Source: Paludibacteraceae bacterium (GTDB taxonomy: Bacteria; Bacteroidota; Bacteroidia; Bacteroidales; Paludibacteraceae). From it: a stretch of 64,000 nucleotides of DNA. Below are positions 35,601 through 42,834 of the stretch, one piece after another. The DNA is taken from NCBI GenBank assembly GCA_024692565.1, contig JAILMN010000010.1, forward strand, positions 124,001 to 188,000. Direction: 5' to 3'. The stretch's first letter is position 1. Each line of letters begins with the position of its first letter. The notes beneath the pieces were generated by a model. It searched no databases, was not told the DNA's origin, and was given only the letters and a program-made list of their open reading frames with translations. Position numbers and translations under genes: made by a program.

Positions 35601-38600
35601 TGCTCCCTCTAAAGACGGTTATACTTTTGGTGGCTGGTGGACCGGAGATGAAGGAACAGGTACGATGGTAATGGATGCCAGTGGAGTTCTTCAAGCAAAT
35701 GTTGCCGGATACACCGGTGCGGGTGGTATATGGACAAGAACCACTACACCTACTACGCTATACGCCAAATGGGAAACATGTAAGCAGTTTACGCTTGCAA
35801 CCAGCTCCACCACTTTAGTTGACGGCGATGAGATTGTGTTAATGAATACTGGTTCTACATATGCAATGAGCACTACACAAGAGAGCAACTATCGAGGTTA
35901 CACAAACACCGGTATCTCAGTAAGCGGTACGACATTGTCTGTTTATGCCAACAGCGATGCACAAATAATATTCTTGGAGGAAAGCGGTTCATATCTATTG
36001 TTTAATGTGGGTGGATACAATTATTTGTATAGTACATCTGCAAGTAGTGGCTCTCTCAAGACTCAAGATATTACTCAAGATGAGATTACCGGTAATAGCA
36101 AATGGAGTTATTCTATTGATGCCAGCAATAATGCCAATATTTATTCGAACGGAGACAATGCAACTTATAAGTACCTACAATATAATAGTGGGAGTCCACG
36201 TTTTAAATGCTATTCCAGTGATAATCAGCAAAAGGTTAAGATTTATTGCCATCATATTACTACGCCGTTTGTGCGCTATAGTCCTGAAGCTCTGCAGACA
36301 TTCCAGTATGCAGTAGGTTATGGTCCTTCCTTAGCACAGGCATTGCAAATAAAGGGTTATAACTTAACCGGCAATTTGACCGTAACCTGTCCGAGCGGTT
36401 ACGAATTAAGTACTACGCCTAATGCAAGTGATTTTGGTACCAGCAATATAACTCTGACTCGAAGCAGCAACAAGGTAAATGCGACTATCTATATCCGTTT
36501 GGCTGCAGGCAAGAGTGTCGGCAGTTACGATACGAATTTAGCTATCTCTGGTGGCGGTATAACAACCACTAACGTACCTTTAGTTGGTTTAGTGACTGCT
36601 GCTGATGGCACAGGAGAGATGTATGTGGCGCTTAGAGACGTATCGGATCTCTTCCCTGATGACGAGATGGTATTACTGAATGATACCGGAACATGGATTA
36701 TGAATAATACGAACTTAAGCGGTAATAATCAACGGGGATCCAATACCGGATTTATATACAAAGGAACAACTGTGTACGTGACAGATGGTTATTCTAAAGT
36801 ACAGAAAATTACTACAGAAGAAAGCAGTGTGGCTAATCGTTGGTTGCTTAAGGCCGGAACAAAATATATATATGCAGCATCGGCTTCTGCAAACCAGTTG
36901 AAAACTGCGGCCACGAAGACGACGGCAACCAGTAATCATAGCGGTGAATGGCTGATAGAGACGAATGCTACAGGTATTGCCACCATTCATGCTCCGGAAA
37001 GTAGCGTGAGGGATACTATTAACTTCAATTACAATGGGGGAGGTGACTATCGGCTATTCAGTTGTTATAATAGGTTTTTAAATAGAAAGCATGGTGGAAC
37101 GTCCCTCTACTACCGTACTATCCCGAATATCTGGTGTCAGCCGTCTTCGCTGACAGGCTTCAGCGTAGATTATGGTGCAGGCGCTTCTGCGGCGCAGACT
37201 TTCACCGTAAAAGGAAAGAATCTTGGCGAAAATACAGTGACGTTGACGGCACCGGCAGGTTATGAGATAAGTAAAACTTCAAGCTCTACCGGTTACGCTA
37301 CATCGCTGACTTTAACACCGACAAATGGCAAGATAACGAGTACCACTATATGGGTTCGTATTACAGCCGGGAATGAGGCAGGCACCTATAATGGTGACAT
37401 CACAGCAACGGCTACAGGTGCCGCAACAAGGACGGTTACTCTGGAAGGTGTTGTTAACCCTGTTCCGGAAATTATCTTAACGGCCTCAAGTGATCCGCTG
37501 TACGTAACGAGCCGTAACGGCATCAGCATCATGGCGGTGGGCCACCTGACGCTTAGCATCAGTGGAGCAAGAGCCGGGCAAGCTGTTACGATTAGCGGAA
37601 CGGATCTGGTATTCTATAAGGATAACGGAACGAAATATGTAAATCTCAGTACTACTCCATTAACGGCTCCGTTAACCAACCAAGTGGTGTATGTGTTCTA
37701 TAGTCCGTCCAGCGATGGAACAGGTGCCATTACATCGCCGGATATCACAGTGTCTTGCGATGGCGGAAGCGAGACGTTCTCAGGCAAGATAAAGGTACGT
37801 AATCTGCCGGACAAAGTAGCCATTGTGGCTAAGACAGGAGATACGTGGATGGCGCTGCCAGGAAGTATCCCATCAGCAACTAACCCGTCCAGCGTTTTAG
37901 TATCCGTAGCGGATGGAAAGGCATATGGAACGAATGCAGTAGCTTATAAACTATGGCCTGTTAAAACAACCAACGGAACAGCTGACCGTTCAGGAACGGC
38001 TACCGGGTATGATCCTGCGGCAAAAGTAGCAGACCGCTTGCGTTTCACAGGTTATGCCGGTGGTAATAAAGGATTATGGGCAAATAACGTTTCAGGAACA
38101 GGAACCGGCTACACAAGGATCCGCACGGTTGTTGTAATTGATGAAATCAGCGATGATGGCTCATCAGGCGAGACACCCGAGGAGTGGAAAGTTGTAACAA
38201 CGGAAGTGGATGGACAATTTGTCTATACCTTGCAAACTCAACAATCGAACAATACCAAGTATCTTCGTTTCTATGGCAGCGCAAGTGGCGGTCCGAAATG
38301 GGGAACGTATGCCGATGGTACCGGTATAAATAACTTATACATATTGCCATTAGAAGAAATCACAGAAGCGGATATAACGGTTATGGAGTGGGGTACGAAC
38401 AAGATAGCAGTTAGTTATCCCAATCGTGCAAGTTGTACCGCTATGACAGCAAAGATCGGCACCAATTCGCCTACAGCCGTAACGATCAATTCTATCGGAG
38501 GTGATATCTATGAATTGACGGGCGTTGGTGATTTGCAAAGTAATCCGGCAAAGACACTGATTCTTTCTGCTACAGAAGGAAGCGCAAAGCAGAAGATATT

Positions 38601-40170
38601 GTCCATACCTTATATTATTACCACAAATGGCGTGGCAGAAGCGACGATACGTACCGCTATTGGTAGTGATGTAGCAAAGATAACCGATGTGGTTATCCGT
38701 AGCGGAGGTAAGTTGACAACCGGAACGACATCAGGCAGTTTTAAGGACTTGTATATTTATCCAGGCGGCAAGGCAAGTGTCACTAAGGCATTCGCAGTTA
38801 AGCATGTATACATGCGCGGAGGTTACAGTTGGTTAGGCGGCGCTTATGCTCTTCCGCAGTTATATGCGACTGCTACCATTAGTGGTACAAATTCAACGAA
38901 TGGCGGTGTCTTCTATGACCTATGTATTGATAACTCTATCTACTATATGATGGCGTTACCAAAGACGGTAGCTCTCGCCGATGTTACCAATGAGATCGGT
39001 ACAAAAGTATTCGATGCATGGATCAAAGAGTACAGCGGTGAAGGCCGAACGTTAACTCCTAAATCAAGTGGCTGGAGTTATATTTCCGGAGACAGTATCA
39101 AACGCGGAAAGGGTTACGAAATTGCCATTAAGCCGCGTGTGAGTGGCCGTCCATACGGAATCTTGCGCTTCCCGTTGTTAAAGAATGCAAAATTGACCGC
39201 CGAAACAGACTGCACGCCTGCAGTAACGGGATGGGGATGTAACGACGGCAATGTGACGGATAACAACAAGGGTTGGAACTGTATCGGTAATCCGTTCCTG
39301 ACGTCTTATAATAACACGGCAACACCGGGTAGCGCACCAGACGGATTAGTGCAGACTAAGACACTTGTGCATCATCCGGGAGATCCGTGGAACGGCACTT
39401 GGGATTGGGATGAATCGACAGTGAAATACTTCACGATTCCGCGATACACGGAATATGAGTATGACGATGTACGTGCATATCCTTACAAGTTAGATGCCTT
39501 CTATCCGTTCTTCCTCCAAGTAACCGGAGACGGAACGCTGAGTTTCACAGCAAGTAACAAAGCTCTCAAGGCTCCGAGCATGTATGCGAAGAAAACGGAA
39601 CGTGAGGTGTTCGTCGATTTCGCGATAAAGGATATTGACGGAAAGAAAGATGAGGCCGGTCTGACGATAAGCAACCAGTATTCCGAGGCATTTGATATGA
39701 ACGACAAGGAGAAAACCATCCAGAACGGCAATTCAACACTGAAGGTGTACACGATGGTTGGTGACTATCGCGTGGCATACAATGCTCTTCCGGAAGCAGC
39801 TGCAGCGCAACTGATACCGGTTGGTTATATCGCCCCAGCTGCGGGTTCGTATAAGTTCTCACGTGTTGACGGCGCAGATTACTCCGAGGTGGAGCACTTG
39901 TGGCTGACAGATTACGAAACGAACGACGTGGTTGACTTGTTGGTAGAAGAGTTCTATGCGTTTGAAAGCGCAGCCGGACAGATTAATAATCGTTTTGCCA
40001 TCAATGCCGTTCTGAAGCCGGAGCAAGATAATACCGCAACAGGTCTCGAGGATCAGGAGAATGATGTAGCGCAGCCGATGAAGTTCATCTATCAAGATAA
40101 ACTGTACATCTTGCGCGGCGGAGTGATTTATGACGCAACCGGTAAACGGGTGCGGGAAGTCAATAAATAA
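32647..40170 (+). CDS. Giant secreted multidomain repeat protein (cassette 2)
   Basis: The 2507 aa protein has an unusually long n-region (about 33 residues) before the hydrophobic core and the cleavage-site motif GNAWGA. It contains several InlB/Flg_new repeats (VTFTKTDGSTQD, LSFNQNGGTGGQ, GYDFGGYYESSGG, LYAKW), Ig-like segments with repeated TVTATIGATANYNG, and two modules near IIFLEESGSYLLFNVGGY and VQKITTEESSV. The C-terminal ~900 residues are homologous to the 12998 protein (YPGGKASVTKA, YMRGGYSWLGG, GWNCIGNPFLTS). It ends in FIYQDKLYILRGGVIYDATG, a T9SS-type tail variant. It is followed 46 bp later by the small CTERM-like gene. Confidence 0.8.
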   Translation: MKNLFLLNRLGFNPDLTTRQSRVDSVSIASRCRVLATLLLCLTLFVGSGNAWGAEGTTHDFSQSLSQLLNNNASISSINIASQSYTVKEVKVTYSYNNKLAADIVTISVSVGGTSFGSFKVVSTKTSGTTAGTQSFKTSPQTSVGGAITVSFTNHTGSGTGHGTFQVSNVQLVEGAAAGPCTVTFTKTDGSTQDITEASTGAGVTPPTMSETCDGWEFQGWSEDESDDDESTDELDLVTLTAGKYYPSSDVTLYPVYTKTVDGAPAETKTQTFQYDTWTYGGSSTNKSTYRLFHSGGYVESASTLDFSKLSKVIVYGGTYGGGSYNGISIRKADGSTVWKNATVSGSSQTAANNITGGTSLTGTAKLRVYSTSGTATGSGVRISKVEIFTLEPSSVTYYYSYPTCCSDPGLAYGTGSVTKTYGNSAFTNTLTNSHSVAVTYALSSVSPAGCVSINASTGQVTINGAGSATVTASSIAQTVSTVDYCADEASYTLTVNKANITPTLTYSPASVAVGDNSATPSVSGNTGSGTVTYAITSATPAGCATINTSTGVVTGVAIGTVTVTATIGATANYNGNTATATVNITAASNFINGETVFIQAESSSAWNDNACVKAWFNNSGAGGAAQTTYWLFDATGGDAGKKVYATIVPSTGTLNQVQLQRFASNCSTWWNSNGDLTKAASSGSNAFRSYGGAENNVAWNPGSVTLDLMGDPNSWASTLGTLTDQGNGVWSTTYNNYAPANAAGESQEFKLACNYNGWVATNNGENETLSGMHVGSTYNITATLDIKDHTLTMSKTYVKGTVHFNMNGHGSAIADLTNVTAGSKISAPSAPTETGWTFGGWYKEAGCTNEWNFGSDVVNETMTLYAKWTIKTTTLSFNQNGGTGGQTTTKTATYGSAMPTPITCPTRTGYDFGGYYESSGGTGTQYYTNAGASARTWNKENATWTLYAKWTAKEYSVTLDREGATTGSTSVTMTYNSSSHTAITAPSKDGYTFGGWWTGDEGTGTMVMDASGVLQANVAGYTGAGGIWTRTTTPTTLYAKWETCKQFTLATSSTTLVDGDEIVLMNTGSTYAMSTTQESNYRGYTNTGISVSGTTLSVYANSDAQIIFLEESGSYLLFNVGGYNYLYSTSASSGSLKTQDITQDEITGNSKWSYSIDASNNANIYSNGDNATYKYLQYNSGSPRFKCYSSDNQQKVKIYCHHITTPFVRYSPEALQTFQYAVGYGPSLAQALQIKGYNLTGNLTVTCPSGYELSTTPNASDFGTSNITLTRSSNKVNATIYIRLAAGKSVGSYDTNLAISGGGITTTNVPLVGLVTAADGTGEMYVALRDVSDLFPDDEMVLLNDTGTWIMNNTNLSGNNQRGSNTGFIYKGTTVYVTDGYSKVQKITTEESSVANRWLLKAGTKYIYAASASANQLKTAATKTTATSNHSGEWLIETNATGIATIHAPESSVRDTINFNYNGGGDYRLFSCYNRFLNRKHGGTSLYYRTIPNIWCQPSSLTGFSVDYGAGASAAQTFTVKGKNLGENTVTLTAPAGYEISKTSSSTGYATSLTLTPTNGKITSTTIWVRITAGNEAGTYNGDITATATGAATRTVTLEGVVNPVPEIILTASSDPLYVTSRNGISIMAVGHLTLSISGARAGQAVTISGTDLVFYKDNGTKYVNLSTTPLTAPLTNQVVYVFYSPSSDGTGAITSPDITVSCDGGSETFSGKIKVRNLPDKVAIVAKTGDTWMALPGSIPSATNPSSVLVSVADGKAYGTNAVAYKLWPVKTTNGTADRSGTATGYDPAAKVADRLRFTGYAGGNKGLWANNVSGTGTGYTRIRTVVVIDEISDDGSSGETPEEWKVVTTEVDGQFVYTLQTQQSNNTKYLRFYGSASGGPKWGTYADGTGINNLYILPLEEITEADITVMEWGTNKIAVSYPNRASCTAMTAKIGTNSPTAVTINSIGGDIYELTGVGDLQSNPAKTLILSATEGSAKQKILSIPYIITTNGVAEATIRTAIGSDVAKITDVVIRSGGKLTTGTTSGSFKDLYIYPGGKASVTKAFAVKHVYMRGGYSWLGGAYALPQLYATATISGTNSTNGGVFYDLCIDNSIYYMMALPKTVALADVTNEIGTKVFDAWIKEYSGEGRTLTPKSSGWSYISGDSIKRGKGYEIAIKPRVSGRPYGILRFPLLKNAKLTAETDCTPAVTGWGCNDGNVTDNNKGWNCIGNPFLTSYNNTATPGSAPDGLVQTKTLVHHPGDPWNGTWDWDESTVKYFTIPRYTEYEYDDVRAYPYKLDAFYPFFLQVTGDGTLSFTASNKALKAPSMYAKKTEREVFVDFAIKDIDGKKDEAGLTISNQYSEAFDMNDKEKTIQNGNSTLKVYTMVGDYRVAYNALPEAAAAQLIPVGYIAPAAGSYKFSRVDGADYSEVEHLWLTDYETNDVVDLLVEEFYAFESAAGQINNRFAINAVLKPEQDNTATGLEDQENDVAQPMKFIYQDKLYILRGGVIYDATGKRVREVNK

Positions 40171-40216
40171 TTTCAATGTGTAATGTTTAATGTGTAATGT
40201 GTAAAGATTCGAAATC

Positions 40217-40591
40217 ATGAAAACATTGAGATATTTATTGATAGTGATAGCGATGGCGGGGTTCCTGAGCACTCATGCTCAGGGGCTCGCGCAGCAGCCG
40301 CAAGCGCAGATGCGCTCGACATCCGGAATGGTGTATTCCGGTTCGACGCTTCCGCAGGCTGCCGCTACCGGCGCTATGGTGACGGGAACAACTCCGGGAA
40401 CCTACACTCCTGCGAATTCGGGTGGGCCGAACCGCGCGAAGAAAGGTTGGGGAACCGGAGGCGAATCCGGAGAACCGGGTGACCGTCCGGAGCCATATGA
40501 AGATCCGCTGGGCGATGTGATGTGGCCATTGGCATTGCTTGCTGCGGCATATGCCTTGCTGCGCGTGTATAGGCGTAGATGCCGTGTATAG
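40217..40591 (+). CDS. Small exported protein with C-terminal PLGD-helix-basic tail (cassette 2)
   Basis: The 124 aa protein has a signal peptide (MKTLRYLLIVIAMAGFLSTHAQ) almost identical to that of the 12417 protein. Its middle is short and Gly/Pro-rich (GGESGEPGDRPEPYED). It ends in PLGDVMWP, the helix LALLAAAYALLRVY, and RRRCRV. The shared ends and unrelated middles argue for a common sorting or anchoring job, with the tail resembling a protein-sorting signal. The spacer before it is a TGTGTAA-rich tandem repeat. Copy 2 of the interspersed repeat begins right after the stop codon. Confidence 0.75.
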   Translation: MKTLRYLLIVIAMAGFLSTHAQGLAQQPQAQMRSTSGMVYSGSTLPQAAATGAMVTGTTPGTYTPANSGGPNRAKKGWGTGGESGEPGDRPEPYEDPLGDVMWPLALLAAAYALLRVYRRRCRV

Positions 40592-40605
40592 CCTGCGGCG
40601 TTTAT

Positions 40606-40765
40606 GCTTCGCGTGTATATGCGCACACGTGCGTTCCTTAAATATTTATTATATAGAAAAAAACAATAAAAATACCTTCCGAGAGCGGTAATAGCTCTCC
40701 GAAGGAGAAAACATAAAAAAATTTTTGTTAGACAGAGCAAAAGAAAACAGGGCGTGTGCCCTGTT
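40606..40765 (+). repeat. Interspersed intergenic repeat, copy 2
   Basis: This is near-identical to the reverse complement of 12321-12478 over about 140 bp, with a short variable block (CCTTCCGAGAGCGG in place of CCGCCAATAGCGG). It lies downstream of the cassette 2 small gene, exactly as copy 1 lies downstream of the cassette 1 small gene. Confidence 0.88.
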
Positions 40766-40768
40766 TTT
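40744..40768. terminator. Bidirectional terminator between converging genes
   Basis: AAAACAGGGC-GTGT-GCCCTGTTTTTT is the mirror image of the rnf terminator. It ends the cassette 2 transcript and lies at the end of the DUF6169-like gene that converges from the right. Confidence 0.88.
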
Positions 40769-40770
40769 TG

Positions 40771-41262
40771 TTATGATTGACTATGTTCCACTATGAAATT
40801 GTGGAAAGTGCTGATCACTTGATTATGCAAGGGGTGATCCTTGCGCAAAATGATGCTGGAGAAATAGCGTACGTTATCTATAACCATCGGCTCATTGTAC
40901 ATCGAATAGGAGTCACTCTCAATGTATGTGTGGAACCAAATGCGGAACAATCGGTCGCGAGAAGCTTGGCGCTTATCCGTGGTATCGCAGATATACAGCA
41001 TTACCGGTTCCTTCTGCGCAAAGAATTCCTCTATAATCACGCGCACCGTCTCAAATACATCCTTATCAGCACGCGATGAACGACCAGACTCGTTGATAAT
41101 ATAGAATTGATATACTCCTTCGTCAAAAAACGATACATCCGCAATGAAACCTACGGTATATATTATACCATGTTTCGTCCGAAACAAGAAAATATTCTCA
41201 TCCTCTTGCTTCACTTTATAGGGAGAACGCAGATTGACTGCTTCGGCAGAGATGTGGACCAT
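40771..41262 (-). CDS. DUF6169-like protein
   Basis: The 163 aa protein resembles a small Bacteroidota family of unknown function that I recall as DUF6169. Shared features are an N-terminal strand with FLFRTKHGIIYTVGF, the YQFYIINESG segment, and the conserved VMLYICDTTDKRQASRDRLFRIWF core. It has no signal peptide. A 48 aa partner is encoded just upstream, with stop and start overlapping (TAATG), a layout reminiscent of toxin-antitoxin pairs. The function is unknown. Confidence 0.6.
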   Translation of the reverse strand: MVHISAEAVNLRSPYKVKQEDENIFLFRTKHGIIYTVGFIADVSFFDEGVYQFYIINESGRSSRADKDVFETVRVIIEEFFAQKEPVMLYICDTTDKRQASRDRLFRIWFHTYIESDSYSMYNEPMVIDNVRYFSSIILRKDHPLHNQVISTFHNFIVEHSQS

Positions 41263-41408
41263 TATACTAATTGTAAGTCTTCTCGTTCTGCCATAATCTC
41301 ACGGACGCGTGCCTCGAAAACCTTCCTTAAGCCCACCATACGGCGCAAAGCCTCCATGCGTTCTTCTTCTGTTTTGAATTGAACAGCTTCCATACGCTTT
41401 CCTTTCAT
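41262..41408 (-). CDS. Small partner protein of the DUF6169-like gene (48 aa)
   Basis: This gene is not in the ORF track. The product is a charged helical peptide (MKGKRMEAVQFKTEEERMEA... ending in AEREDLQLV). Support comes from a consensus promoter about 17 bp upstream and from the one-base stop/start overlap with the DUF6169-like gene. It is probably one amphipathic or coiled-coil helix. It may be an antitoxin or chaperone-like partner; that is inference. Confidence 0.65.
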   Translation of the reverse strand: MKGKRMEAVQFKTEEERMEALRRMVGLRKVFEARVREIMAEREDLQLV

Positions 41409-41410
41409 TT

Positions 41411-41456
41411 TACCTTTGACGCTGCAAAGGTACAACTTTTTTTTGAATTACGCAAA
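41411..41456 (-). promoter_or_regulatory. Promoter with palindromic -7 region for the DUF6169-like pair
   Basis: On the minus strand TTTG-N20-TACCTTTG is exact. The -7 box belongs to the palindrome TACCTTTG-CAGCGT-CAAAGGTA (41411-41432), identical to the one at 29022-29043. Confidence 0.8.
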
Positions 41457-41487
41457 TTTTAATTGAATATTGTATGATTTTTTATAC

Positions 41488-41597
41488 TTCGCGTGCGCAT
41501 ATGCACTCGCACGTGCGTTCCTTAAATATTTATTATATAGAAAAAAACAATAAAAATATTCCAATAGCGGTAATAGCTCTCCGAAGGAGAAAATACA
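41488..41597 (+). repeat. Interspersed intergenic repeat, copy 3 (without terminator part)
   Basis: It shares the alternating purine-pyrimidine stretch, GTTCCTTAAATATTTATTATATAG, the A-rich tract and the CTCTCCGAAGGAG hairpin with copies 1 and 2. It then diverges into the MntA/HepT promoter instead of the CAGGGC terminator. It has the same orientation as copy 2. Confidence 0.85.
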
Positions 41598-41623
41598 AAA
41601 AAATCTTTAAAATGCGAAAAAAA

Positions 41624-41668
41624 TTTGGCTATTTCAAATTTTTGTAGTACCTTTGCAGCCGCAAAGGT
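41624..41668 (+). promoter_or_regulatory. Promoter of mntA-hepT with palindromic -7 region
   Basis: TTTG-N20-TACCTTTG is exact. The -7 box is the left arm of ACCTTTGC-AGCC-GCAAAGGT (41649-41668). It lies 16 bp before the mntA start. Confidence 0.85.
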
Positions 41669-41683
41669 TAAAGAAAGGAAAAT

Positions 41684-41989
41684 ATGCCAAGTGCAGAAGT
41701 AGCCAATATGATTCCACAGATTCAGCATTTCTTTGCTCAACAACCTGTGAACAGAGCCTATTTATTTGGCTCTTGTTCGCGTGGCGAGGAGACGAAAGAT
41801 AGCGATGTGGACATCTTGGTCGATTTAGATAAGTCCAAGCCTATGGGCTTATTCCAATATGTAACTATGAAATTGGATCTGCAGGAGCTGCTTCAACGTG
41901 AGGTTGATTTGGTAGAAAGCAATGAGTTATTACCCTTTGCGCAGGAATCCGCTAATCGCGATAAATTCTTAATCTATGAGAGAGCATAA
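41684..41989 (+). CDS. mntA: MntA-like minimal nucleotidyltransferase (antitoxin)
   Basis: The 101 aa protein has the nucleotidyltransferase signature FGSCSRGEETKDSDVDILVDL (residues 27-47), with the GSx10DxD metal-binding core. In MntA/HepT systems this enzyme AMPylates the HEPN toxin on a tyrosine and silences it. It overlaps hepT by 14 bp, the usual coupling for this pair. Confidence 0.9.
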   Translation: MPSAEVANMIPQIQHFFAQQPVNRAYLFGSCSRGEETKDSDVDILVDLDKSKPMGLFQYVTMKLDLQELLQREVDLVESNELLPFAQESANRDKFLIYERA

Positions 41990-42335
41990 CAGAGACAAAG
42001 AACGCCTTGAGCACATTCTGGATGCTATAAGCGTAATTGAAAATGGTTTAGCCACATATCCAAAAGATGAGTTGCTGAATAATCGCTTACTATATTATGG
42101 ATTGGTTAAGCAGATAGAGATAATCGGTGAGGCGGCTAACATGTTAACTCATGAGTTTAGAGAGAAACATACGGAAGTCGATTGGCGACCAATAGTGGCC
42201 ATGCGGAATGTGCTGGTACACGACTATATTCATATCAGCAAAGAAATGTTATGGGCTACTATCACAGCAGATATACCGCATTTCAAGACTCACATAGAGA
42301 ATTTTCATGCGGAACTGAATAGTGGCGCACATTAA
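41976..42335 (+). CDS. hepT: HepT-like HEPN ribonuclease (toxin)
   Basis: The 119 aa all-helical protein has the HEPN catalytic motif R-x4-H in RNVLVHDY (about residue 76). The tyrosine two residues on is the one modified by MntA in characterised systems. The preceding EIIGEAANML segment is typical. It is an RNase toxin held in check by its partner. No terminator is obvious after it. Confidence 0.9.
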   Translation: MREHNRDKERLEHILDAISVIENGLATYPKDELLNNRLLYYGLVKQIEIIGEAANMLTHEFREKHTEVDWRPIVAMRNVLVHDYIHISKEMLWATITADIPHFKTHIENFHAELNSGAH

Positions 42336-42439
42336 AAGGATAGGGCAAAAAGAGGGGGTGCAATAAACACGATAAAAATGTTCAAAAGGGTGACAAAATT
42401 GATTTTTTGTCACTTTTTTTGTGCAAAAAGTAAAAAATA

Positions 42440-42471
42440 TTTGTGCATATGGAATAAATTTTGTACCTTTG
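42440..42471 (+). promoter_or_regulatory. Promoter upstream of the cassette 3 giant gene
   Basis: TTTG-N20-TACCTTTG is exact, about 360 bp before the start of the 2527 aa gene and on its strand. No other gene lies between. Confidence 0.75.
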
Positions 42472-42834
42472 CACGCTTTTCCCTCTTGTGCGCGTTATGC
42501 ACACGCATATACGCGAGGAGGAGAGTTAGAGACAAAAACATACAAAACCCTGATAGAAAATTATAAAGAAAATATCTTTTTGAAAAAGCAATTACATTGC
42601 GACCGACTTGTCTTGATTATTTTTAATCAAAAGTAAACTTTCATTAAAAATCCTCAATCCAACTCGCAATACTACGTATCCGTTTTTCAAAAAGAGAAAA
42701 TAATAAAAATTATAATTTTTCATCAGCGAAAACATAAAAAACACGTCTGCTTTAACAGACAGTCGCCATATGGCAATGAGTTGATAATCAAGCCTGTGGG
42801 CAAAAGATATTTCGAAATTTAGACAAAAACAAAT
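42472..42834 (+). other. Long structured leader of the cassette 3 giant gene
   Basis: There is no supported ORF. It contains the palindromes TTGATTA-TTTT-TAATCAA (42613-42630) and GTCTG-CTTTAA-CAGAC (about 42748-42763) and inverted copies of CTTTTTGAAAAAG. It opens with a GC-rich alternating stretch (TGTGCGCGTTATGCACACGC). It could be a regulatory 5' UTR; no known riboswitch class is recognised. Confidence 0.45.
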
